Origin: Rhizobiaceae bacterium
Lineage (GTDB): Bacteria > Pseudomonadota > Alphaproteobacteria > Rhizobiales > Rhizobiaceae
NCBI GenBank assembly: GCA_021648425.1
Contig: JAKISV010000154.1
Coordinates: 1-6,549 of the forward strand
Reading direction: 5' to 3'
DNA length: 6,549 nt
The stretch's first letter is position 1, and each line of letters begins with the position of its first letter. Below the pieces are notes generated by a model. That model saw only the letters and a list, made by a program, of their open reading frames with translations. It was not told the origin of the DNA and ran no database searches. Below, piece after piece: positions 1-6,017 of the stretch. The position numbers were made by a program, and so were the translations under genes.

Positions 1-210
1 TTTGACCTTGAAGCTATTGCAGAAGTGGCCGAGGCGGTGAATATTCCCACAATTGCCTGTGGAGGCGCGGGTTCCAATCAACACTTTCTTGATGTATTTG
101 AACAAACTGGTGCCAGCGCTGTAGCGGCTGGAAACGTTTTTCATTTTAAGGAAAACGCCTACCCCGCAGCTAAAGAATTTTTGCGAAACAAATTGGATGA
201 TATTCGATGA
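1..210 (+). CDS. HisF-like glycosyl-amidation protein (WbuZ type), C-terminal fragment
   Basis: The last 69 codons of a gene that begins upstream of the window; frame 1 is open from base 1 to TGA at 208-210. The residues match the end of a HisF-type (beta/alpha)8 barrel: a strand ending IACGGAG, which forms part of the phosphate-binding site, then the alternating AVAAGNVFHF segment typical of the last strand. In histidine synthesis HisF uses ammonia from HisH. Second copies beside PseA/WbuX/WbpG-type amidotransferases (WbuZ, HisF2) are thought to deliver ammonia for sugar amidation instead. The ATGA overlap with the amidotransferase supports that role over histidine synthesis. The catalytic aspartates of the family lie upstream and cannot be checked. 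A HisH-like glutaminase gene (WbuY/HisH2) is expected off-window to the left. Confidence 0.88.
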   Translation, partial: FDLEAIAEVAEAVNIPTIACGGAGSNQHFLDVFEQTGASAVAAGNVFHFKENAYPAAKEFLRNKLDDIR

Positions 211-1373
211 GCCAGCCAGTAACGTCTTATCCAACCGAAATCCCTCGGATACGCTGGTGTGCTAAGTGTGTAAATCCTAGTAATTCCGCTGTTCCGATTG
301 GAATTGATGATGATGGGATTTGTACCGCGTGCCGTGTCCATGAGGTGCGCGATACTATTGATTGGGATGCAAGACTGGATGAGTTGCTAGAGCTGGTAGA
401 ACCATACAGAAAACCTTCGGGATACGAATGCGTGATTGGAGTTTCCGGTGGCAAAGACAGCTACTACCAAGCTCATTTTGTTAAAGAAAAACTCGGACTC
501 CGCCCGCTGTTAGTGACTTACAACGGCAATAATTATCTTGATGCGGGCTGGCAGAACATGATGCGTATGAAGGAGGTGTTTGGTCTTGATCACTACATCA
601 TCACCCCTTCAATTGATATGTTGATACGCTTTAACCGGCTTGGGTTTCGCAAGACCGGAGATATGAATTGGCATGCCCATTCGGGAATTCAGACATTGCC
701 GATGAAAATTGCTACACAAATGGGCATTAAGTTGGTCTTTTATGGAGAGCATGGCTGGACTATGCTTGGCGGTATGCTTGCAGCCCATGACTATCCAGAA
801 TTCACGAAGCGCTGGCGGGTGGATATGGCGCTTCGCGGTTATGACTGGCAGGATTTTGTCGATGATGAGGAAGACCTGATCAAAGAAGGGGAAATGGAAT
901 GTTACAAATACCCCTCCGATGAAGAAATTCAAAAAAACGGCACTCGCGGTATATATATCGGTAACTATGATTGCTGGGATGCCAGGGCGCATACTGAACT
1001 GGTAACTAAAAAATATGGCTGGAAACCTTCCCCGGTTCCCTTTGAGCGAACCTATCGCACTGCTTCAAATCTGGATGATCGCTATGAAAACGGTGCCCAT
1101 GATTATCTGAAATATATCAAATTCGGCTATGGACGCGCCACTGATCATGCCTGCAAGGATATTCGTAACGGCTATATGACCCGAGAAGAAGGCATCAGCA
1201 TGGTAGAAAAATACGACCATGTCAGATCATCCGATCTTGATTATTGGCTAAATTATGTGAGCCGCTCGCCTGAGTGGTTTGACACGATTGCCGATACATT
1301 TAGAAGCCCCAGGGTCTGGGCGCAAAGCAACAGCAAAAAGTGGAGCAAGCGCAATATATGGGACAAAAAATAA
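207..1373 (+). CDS. pseA: N-acetyl sugar amidotransferase, PseA/WbuX/WbpG family
   Basis: A complete 388-residue cytosolic enzyme, the usual length for this family. The N-terminus carries two CxxC pairs (C18/C21 and C39/C42), a probable zinc site, followed by an ATP-pyrophosphatase PP-loop SGGKDS at residues 80-85 that would adenylate the substrate. Family members (PseA in Campylobacter, WbpG in Pseudomonas, WbuX in Escherichia) convert an N-acetyl group of a sugar to an acetamidino group, with ammonia from a HisH/HisF-like pair. The start ATG overlaps the stop of the HisF-like gene as ATGA, so the two are almost certainly translationally coupled. A weak GGA lies about nine bases before the start. 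The nearby PseF-like gene favours a nonulosonic acid or its precursor as substrate, but a 2,3-diamino sugar (WbpG-like) is possible. The family call is firm; the exact substrate and the symbol are inference. Confidence 0.85.
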   Translation: MSQPVTSYPTEIPRIRWCAKCVNPSNSAVPIGIDDDGICTACRVHEVRDTIDWDARLDELLELVEPYRKPSGYECVIGVSGGKDSYYQAHFVKEKLGLRPLLVTYNGNNYLDAGWQNMMRMKEVFGLDHYIITPSIDMLIRFNRLGFRKTGDMNWHAHSGIQTLPMKIATQMGIKLVFYGEHGWTMLGGMLAAHDYPEFTKRWRVDMALRGYDWQDFVDDEEDLIKEGEMECYKYPSDEEIQKNGTRGIYIGNYDCWDARAHTELVTKKYGWKPSPVPFERTYRTASNLDDRYENGAHDYLKYIKFGYGRATDHACKDIRNGYMTREEGISMVEKYDHVRSSDLDYWLNYVSRSPEWFDTIADTFRSPRVWAQSNSKKWSKRNIWDKK

Positions 1374-1399
1374 CGTCTGAATTATGAGTTTAGCATGCT

Positions 1400-2317
1400 T
1401 TAAATTCGCTTCGTTGCCAACAATGCACGCATTATTGCGCTATCTATTGTGGTTTGGCGGTGTAGGGGCGTTTTGTATGCATAGGCCATTCTTTGCGACA
1501 GGTTTGCGTTGCGCGCCTGTTCAAACTTGTTCAGCAGATTATTGTTTTCGTCGGTTAGAATTTGGCTTGCCTTTAAAAGTGCAGCTGTGTTCCTGCCGAT
1601 AAGTTCGCGCGATTGGCCGGAAATCTGACGACGGAAACGGCCCTTTAGATTTTGGAAAAAATTAACCGGGCTGCCAGCAATGTTTGCTGAATGCTGGCGG
1701 TATCTAATGCCCGGTTTTGAATCAAAAAATACGTTGCCGCCACACCCACTGACTATCAGATAAAGCCACCAGTCATGGAAAAAAACATCTGGTGTTTCCA
1801 GGTCGTGTATCAGGTTTAGTGTGGAGCGATTGATTACGCTGGTGCAACCGGAAACTATGTTTTCCACCAGGGCATTTGCAAATGAGGGGCCTCGTATGTT
1901 GGCGGGAGAAAGCTTTATAGATTTACCCTCCGCGTTGACAAGCTGTTGGCGCGAACAATATAGAGCCGGCCTGCTGTCCCCTGTGCTTGCGAGTTTCTCC
2001 ATCGATTTTTCAAGCTTCCATGGTTCCCAAATATCATCCTGATCTGAAAGCGCCACAAAATTCACGTCCCTTGGAATCTGCTTTAACATTGTCAGAAAAT
2101 TCAGCGTAGATCCCAAACGGGTCGGGTTTTTTTTAATGTCGAATTTTACTTCGCTGTTTTTGGAAAGTTGAGCAACAATATCAAGGGTTGCATCATTTGA
2201 GTGGTCGTCACGAATGATCAGCCGGTCAGGAACCAGGCTCCCCCCAAGAATGCTCAAGATTTGCTGCTCAATATAGGGCGCCCCATTATAGGTGGCTATC
2301 ACGACGACAAGGCTCAA
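1400..2317 (-). CDS. GT2-family glycosyltransferase, rhamnosyltransferase-like
   Basis: A 305-residue GT-A fold enzyme. VVVIATYNGAPYIEQQI at the N-terminus is the standard GT2 opening; RDD at 36-38 is a probable nucleotide-binding aspartate pair; ALSDQDDIWEPWKL at 89-102 holds the DxD metal-binding motif. HDWW at 181-184 and RYRQHSANIAG at 205-215 recall the subgroup that includes O-antigen rhamnosyltransferases. No membrane segment is evident, so it probably works at the inner membrane face on a lipid-linked or protein-linked glycan. The start is TTG: an in-frame TGA lies only 12 bases upstream and no ATG is available before the core strand. AAGAGA seven bases ahead can act as a modest ribosome site. 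It is alone on its strand, converging on the amidotransferase gene. Donor sugar is not provable from sequence; rhamnose is a guess from motif resemblance. Confidence 0.88.
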   Translation of the reverse strand: MSLVVVIATYNGAPYIEQQILSILGGSLVPDRLIIRDDHSNDATLDIVAQLSKNSEVKFDIKKNPTRLGSTLNFLTMLKQIPRDVNFVALSDQDDIWEPWKLEKSMEKLASTGDSRPALYCSRQQLVNAEGKSIKLSPANIRGPSFANALVENIVSGCTSVINRSTLNLIHDLETPDVFFHDWWLYLIVSGCGGNVFFDSKPGIRYRQHSANIAGSPVNFFQNLKGRFRRQISGQSRELIGRNTAALLKASQILTDENNNLLNKFEQARNANLSQRMAYAYKTPLHRQTTIDSAIMRALLATKRI

Positions 2318-2417
2318 CGAATTTCTCTTTCAGGAAGGGTTTTGAAAAAAATTATCCCCGCTCCAGCGGCAGCATCTATTCTACATCGACTTAACATGTT
2401 GATAAAAGGTTTTGTTG
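2318..2417. other. Divergent intergenic spacer, probable site of two promoters
   Basis: This 100-bp gap separates the minus-strand GT2 gene from the plus-strand DUF2793 gene, so promoters for both should lie in or near it. No convincing -35/-10 pair was found on either strand. It holds a run of seven T on the minus strand, a short CCGC/GCGG inverted repeat at 2359-2369 and an 8-bp palindrome AACATGTT at 2393-2400 close to the DUF2793 start. None is strong enough to name as an operator or terminator. Confidence 0.45.
2404..2409 (+). promoter_or_regulatory. Ribosome binding site of the DUF2793 gene
   Basis: AAAAGG lies eight bases before the ATG at 2418. It decides the start: the two TTG codons at 2412 and 2415 extend the frame but sit too close to this site, and the family N-terminus begins with a short polar stretch before PNL..PYI, as it does from the ATG. 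Confidence 0.6.
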
Positions 2418-3767
2418 ATGAACGATACACCAAATCTGAACATGCCATATATCTTGGCGGCGCAGGCACAAAAACATGTAACCCACAACGAGGCACTTCG
2501 TGCACTTGATGCTGTTGTCCATCTTTCGGTGCTTGATCGCGATCTTTTGGCCCCACCGCTTTCGCCCGTTGACGGTGATCGCTACCTCATGGCCGCAAGT
2601 GCAACGGGTGTATGGGCTGGCAGGGATGCTCAAATTGCTGCATGGCAGGACAACACCTGGATATTTTATGGACCACAGCAGGGTTGGCTGTGCTGGGTGT
2701 CAGATGAGGAAAAACTTTTGACATGGAGCGGTACAGCATGGGCCGAGGTTTTTGGTAACGCTGTTAACCCTGCCGCGCTGGTGGGTGTAAACACCACTGC
2801 CAGCGATCCGGATAAACTGGCCGTAAAATCTAATTCGATATTATTCTCCCACGATGATGTTACCCCGGGTACGGGCGATATCCAGACAAAACTCAACAAA
2901 GCAGCGCCCGTTAACACAGCATCATTTTTGTTTCAGGACAACTGGTCTGGTCGCGCTGAAATAGGCTTGACCGGAGATGATGATTTTCATTTCAAGGTCA
3001 GTCCTGACGGAGCGATATGGAATGAATCCCTTGTCATCAACAAGGATGATGGCCTTGCAAGCTGGCCACAAAATTCCTTCAACGAAAATCTGATGTATAA
3101 CATGTTTCCAGATGGTGGCCGTTTTGCCGGATCACCAGAACCAAAAGGAATAATTGCCCCGTCCTTTGTTTCTCCACCCTATCTGTTTTCCTACAATAGT
3201 TCGGTGTTTTCTGCCTATGGGAAAAACACATATGATAGTACCAGTTTTGGTGGAGCCTCGGCAGCACAGGATTCAGAAATCATTGATTTGCTCACCCGCT
3301 TCACGTCCTCTGATTATTACCGCCGTTATTCCATTGAAGCCTATGTGATGAAAATTACTGCCGGGGCTGGCACAGCTTATGCCTACAATATTGATGGCAC
3401 GAATTATTATCTTACCTTTACCAATTCCACTGCGCCACGTTGGGTGCGTTCGAGTTGGGGCATGAATTATCGTGTTTTATCTGGTGCCATCTTTGTCGAT
3501 CCGCCCGTTGCCACTGATCTTTATGTGGACGGCGTAAAACAGAGTGGAAATTTTGTCATGACAGCGGCTGATGGTTGGAAGCAGTTGGTTTATATTTGTA
3601 CAGGTGATCCAAAAAGCTTTGCGGGTTCCGATAGTGTAATGTTTAGATGTTGTGCAACACCGGGTACTGAAATTTTATGCGCTTTACCCTTTTTGCTGCC
3701 GACACAGATCACCCCTCATGCCGATGAAATTTATGGCATCGTTCCAACAATGGAGGCATGGCAATAA
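2418..3767 (+). CDS. DUF2793 phage tail/GTA-like protein with variable C-terminal domain
   Basis: A 449-residue protein. Residues 1 to about 110 match the DUF2793 pattern: PNLNMPYILAAQAQKHVTHNEA, then LDxxVxLxVxxRDLxAPPxxPxxGDRYL, an AAWQD segment and a Trp-rich stretch ending LLTWSGTAW. From about 110 to 215 comes a second stretch I associate with this family, with VGVNTTAS, KLNKAAPVNTASFLFQ and SGRAEIGLTGDDDFHFKVS. The remaining residues are Tyr-, Ser- and Gly-rich with no signal peptide or membrane segment, and look like a beta-rich domain, perhaps a receptor- or glycan-binding module; this is inference. Members are known from alphaproteobacterial prophages, gene-transfer-agent-like regions and as isolated genes; the biochemical role is unknown. 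It overlaps the next gene by 10 bp. No other phage structural gene is in the window, so it is either an orphan module or the edge of a remnant. Confidence 0.8.
   Translation: MNDTPNLNMPYILAAQAQKHVTHNEALRALDAVVHLSVLDRDLLAPPLSPVDGDRYLMAASATGVWAGRDAQIAAWQDNTWIFYGPQQGWLCWVSDEEKLLTWSGTAWAEVFGNAVNPAALVGVNTTASDPDKLAVKSNSILFSHDDVTPGTGDIQTKLNKAAPVNTASFLFQDNWSGRAEIGLTGDDDFHFKVSPDGAIWNESLVINKDDGLASWPQNSFNENLMYNMFPDGGRFAGSPEPKGIIAPSFVSPPYLFSYNSSVFSAYGKNTYDSTSFGGASAAQDSEIIDLLTRFTSSDYYRRYSIEAYVMKITAGAGTAYAYNIDGTNYYLTFTNSTAPRWVRSSWGMNYRVLSGAIFVDPPVATDLYVDGVKQSGNFVMTAADGWKQLVYICTGDPKSFAGSDSVMFRCCATPGTEILCALPFLLPTQITPHADEIYGIVPTMEAWQ
3752..3756 (+). promoter_or_regulatory. GGAGG ribosome site with ambiguous start choice
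   Basis: A perfect GGAGG lies inside the last codons of the DUF2793 gene. It is only one base before the ATG at 3758, too close for normal use, and 13 bases before the in-frame ATG at 3770, rather far. The ATG at 3770 follows the DUF2793 stop (TAA at 3765-3767) by two bases, which suits termination-reinitiation. The start of the next gene therefore stays open between 3758 and 3770. Confidence 0.45.
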
Positions 3768-4186
3768 TCATGAAAATTCGAGTTACATATAAAAATCATC
3801 CGGTTTTTAAAATTGATAATCCCGATGAAATTGTCTGGCGTGTTCCACCTGGCGAGGATGCATCTAAATATTTAATGAATGAAACGGATGTTAAAGATTG
3901 GCATCGTCGGCATCGGATTGAGGGCGTGCGGCGTGAAGCACAACGGCGCATAATGGCCCTGTTGGAAGCTCGCGACAGGCGACATCTGGACGTTTTGTTA
4001 TCTAACAATGCCCGTGAATCTATACGACTGTTGCGCAAGGGATATGACAATTGCAGCACCGAAGAAAAGCTTCGCGCTGCAGAGCTGGAAAAAATTGACA
4101 TCGCGCTTGAAGCCATTCGCACCAGCTCCAATAAGATGGAACAAAACCCGTCGCGCCATTATTGCGATGATAAATATTGGCCGTAG
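3758..4186 (+). CDS. Small hypothetical protein, possible phage tail-accessory type
   Basis: 142 residues from ATG 3758, or 138 from ATG 3770. The gene overlaps the end of the DUF2793 gene, so the two are probably one transcript and translationally coupled. The first 45 residues look beta-like and carry a VWRVPPGED segment. The rest is strongly helical and charged: EAQRRIMALLEARDRRHLDVLLSNN in the middle, then STEEKLRAAELEKIDIALEAIRTSSNKME near the end. The pattern 'EAxRRIxAL ... ELxxID.AIRxxSN.LE' recalls short proteins encoded next to tail-fibre or DUF2793 genes in alphaproteobacterial phages, which may assist fibre folding or attachment. That resemblance is from memory and weak at the residue level. 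It has no signal peptide, no membrane segment and no catalytic motif. Coding is well supported by the tight coupling; the function is not known. Confidence 0.72.
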   Translation: MAIIMKIRVTYKNHPVFKIDNPDEIVWRVPPGEDASKYLMNETDVKDWHRRHRIEGVRREAQRRIMALLEARDRRHLDVLLSNNARESIRLLRKGYDNCSTEEKLRAAELEKIDIALEAIRTSSNKMEQNPSRHYCDDKYWP

Positions 4187-4193
4187 AAAACTT

Positions 4194-6017
4194 TTACCTG
4201 ATGGAGGCAAACCAGCCGGCAGCGCTTTGGCGCAACAGCCAAATATGTTGCTTGAGCGCAAGCTTTAAACGCTGGCGGCGACTATTGGCAAAACTGAGCA
4301 ATTGCTGCCCTGGATTGTTCATGTTCAATTGTAGAACAAGGCCCCTTGGAAAATTAAAGCGCTTATGAGTGGCAATTGGGTTCCCCAACCGCAGATAAGG
4401 TGTCAGCGCCGCAAAAGCTTCCAGTGCCGCTGTGCTTTGAGTGCCTGCCTCAACAACAAGGTGACACCTTAAAAAGAATTTTATAATTGGTTCTTCAGAC
4501 GAAAAACCCAGGATTAAATTTCTTTGCTCCACGCTGGTGTTAAGCAGATACATAATCATATGTTCGCTGTCGAAGTTTTTCCTGAGACGTATAACAAATC
4601 GCACAGGTTTTCCCTGGATTTCAGTGCATTTCATAAGCTCTCGCAGTCCGGATATTATTTCGGAAATGTTGTCAAAGGCTTCCAGAGTCAGAATAATTCC
4701 GACATTTATAGTTTTTCTGTCGCGCAGAATTAGTGTTGGCAGATGCCTGGGGCGCAAATAGATTGGAAAGATAGATTTAATGGGCAATACGCGTTGTCTT
4801 ATTTTATATCCTCGCCTTTGCTTTACACGCTTTTCAAACTCGCCCCCGGCATCTTTTGTCCATCCATGATAGCTTGCATTGTCGTTAAATGGCATCAGTG
4901 AGTTGCTGTTTTCTAGCGGCCAGCCGCTGTGGGCCAGAATATGAACCGGAATGGTGCGCTTGGAGGCTATATGGGCCAATAGAACGCCTTCGGGTGACGA
5001 GTGATCGGCGCAAACAACAGCGGAAGGTGAGATTTTTTCAAAAACCTCCTCAAATAATTCTGCCAGTGCCAGATGTCGTGGCCATTGGGTTTTAATCAAT
5101 TGTTCGCTTAGATGGCGCTGACTTGGCAATTGAATAAGGCGGCTTGATAGCTCCAACAGGTCTGATTTGTTAAGCGACATGTTTGCTCTATTTTGCCTCT
5201 CTTCAAAGTCGGCACCAAAAAGCGTCAGGATTTTTACATTCTTGAGTTGGGCAGCGATTGCATAAATTTCAGCCAGATTTCCCGAGAAAAACTCATCAAT
5301 AATCAGCAAAACACAGGTTGATTTTTTCTGCGCCAAAGAACGAAGTCTGCCCGGTAACTCGGGTACACCAAGGGGCATAAAAATCACCCATTTTTGCTTT
5401 TTTCTGATGGTGAAATTTGCGTCGGGATCAAAAATATTCTTTTGCGGAATTGGCGACAGTGGCGTATTGGAAAAAGCTACATTTACCCGCTTAATTTTCC
5501 ACAGATTTTGGCTTTTATGATCAAGGGCGGCAAGCAGCGGCAGATTTTGTGGGTAATGCCAATTGTTAATATTTGTGGCTTTTCCTGAAGGGATAATAAG
5601 TTCTTTAATTTTGGGAAAGTGAAAAACAACTCCATTCAGTATCCGATTCAGCAAATGCAGTTCTGAAGATAAATACCATAGCAACAGGTGATCAAGTTCT
5701 TCTATTGGCAGGTTGGAAAGATTTTCAGTGTTTTCATGCAGCTGGCGTAATTTCTTAGACCAAAGCTGATAGATTTTATCGGTATTCTTATCAAGATTTT
5801 TCCTTTGCGCCTCGCTTACCAGATTGAATGGATAAAGCTCGGGATGAATATCAAATCCCCTTGTAAGCAACTCTCCAAATACCATCGGCGTTAAGGGCAG
5901 GGCCACGCAACGGGGGCGGTCTTCTAGTTGCTCACGCACACTTTCAATCTGCTCGGGATGCCATAGCAGACAGATTCTGTCAGCATCTGAGGGTGAAAAT
6001 TCAGTTTTTTGCGGCAT
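4194..6017 (-). CDS. Large hypothetical protein, candidate GT-B glycosyltransferase
   Basis: A 607-residue protein I do not recognise. The ATG overlaps the last 17 bp of the PseF-like gene, with only a weak purine stretch as ribosome site, so coupling to pseF is likely. Residues 1-200 form a helical N-terminal part rich in Leu, Trp and His. From about 206 there are alternating beta/alpha elements (WVIFMPLG, CVLLIIDEF, VKILTLFGADF, then SAVVCADHSSPEGVLLAHIASKRTIPVHILAHSGWP at 332-367), which suit a Rossmann-like acceptor half. A second Rossmann-like half starts at about 436 (INVGIILTLEAF, VRFVIRLRKN) and ends with LVVEAGTQSTAALEAFAALTPYLRLGNP at 520-547, resembling the donor-binding signature of GT-B enzymes, where a Ser/Thr patch is followed by EA. 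It lacks the usual look of PseG, PseI, PseH or Maf/DUF115 proteins. Working guess: a transferase for the CMP-activated nonulosonic acid. It has no signal peptide or clear membrane helix. Coding certain, function tentative. Confidence 0.85.
   Translation of the reverse strand: MPQKTEFSPSDADRICLLWHPEQIESVREQLEDRPRCVALPLTPMVFGELLTRGFDIHPELYPFNLVSEAQRKNLDKNTDKIYQLWSKKLRQLHENTENLSNLPIEELDHLLLWYLSSELHLLNRILNGVVFHFPKIKELIIPSGKATNINNWHYPQNLPLLAALDHKSQNLWKIKRVNVAFSNTPLSPIPQKNIFDPDANFTIRKKQKWVIFMPLGVPELPGRLRSLAQKKSTCVLLIIDEFFSGNLAEIYAIAAQLKNVKILTLFGADFEERQNRANMSLNKSDLLELSSRLIQLPSQRHLSEQLIKTQWPRHLALAELFEEVFEKISPSAVVCADHSSPEGVLLAHIASKRTIPVHILAHSGWPLENSNSLMPFNDNASYHGWTKDAGGEFEKRVKQRRGYKIRQRVLPIKSIFPIYLRPRHLPTLILRDRKTINVGIILTLEAFDNISEIISGLRELMKCTEIQGKPVRFVIRLRKNFDSEHMIMYLLNTSVEQRNLILGFSSEEPIIKFFLRCHLVVEAGTQSTAALEAFAALTPYLRLGNPIATHKRFNFPRGLVLQLNMNNPGQQLLSFANSRRQRLKLALKQHIWLLRQSAAGWFASIR

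Noticed and set aside
609..992. A 127-codon open frame on the minus strand inside the amidotransferase gene.
   Set aside because: It is fully antisense to a clearly conserved enzyme, has no family resemblance, and its composition is that of a reverse-frame shadow.
1384..1602. A 72-codon plus-strand frame just after the amidotransferase gene.
   Set aside because: It lies antisense to the C-terminal part of the GT2 gene, whose frame is conserved in motif content; it is Cys/Phe-rich with no ribosome site.
2344..2369. CCGC/GCGG stem followed, on the minus strand, by seven T, considered as a terminator.
   Set aside because: The stem is only four pairs, the T run does not follow it directly, and it would end transcription just before the GT2 start, where a terminator makes little sense.
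2342..2382. TTGAAA at 2342-2347 and TATTCT at 2377-2382 as a sigma-70 promoter for the DUF2793 gene.
   Set aside because: The gap of 29 bases is far from the usual 16-18, and no better -10 lies at the right distance.
2314..2556. A minus-strand frame upstream of the GT2 gene that crosses the spacer and ends over its TTG start, considered as an upstream coupled gene.
   Set aside because: Most of it is antisense to the DUF2793 coding start and the translated protein resembles no family.
3796..4131. A 111-codon minus-strand frame rich in Ser and Arg opposite the 142-residue gene.
   Set aside because: Ser/Arg-rich composition is typical of antisense shadows. The plus-strand frame has coupling to the upstream gene and a sensible helical protein, so it is preferred.
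4194..6017. The 607-residue gene as PseG (nucleotide-sugar hydrolase) or a Maf flagellin glycosyltransferase.
   Set aside because: PseG is much shorter and has a glycine/histidine-rich N-terminal motif not seen here; the typical DUF115 core of Maf proteins is also not visible.
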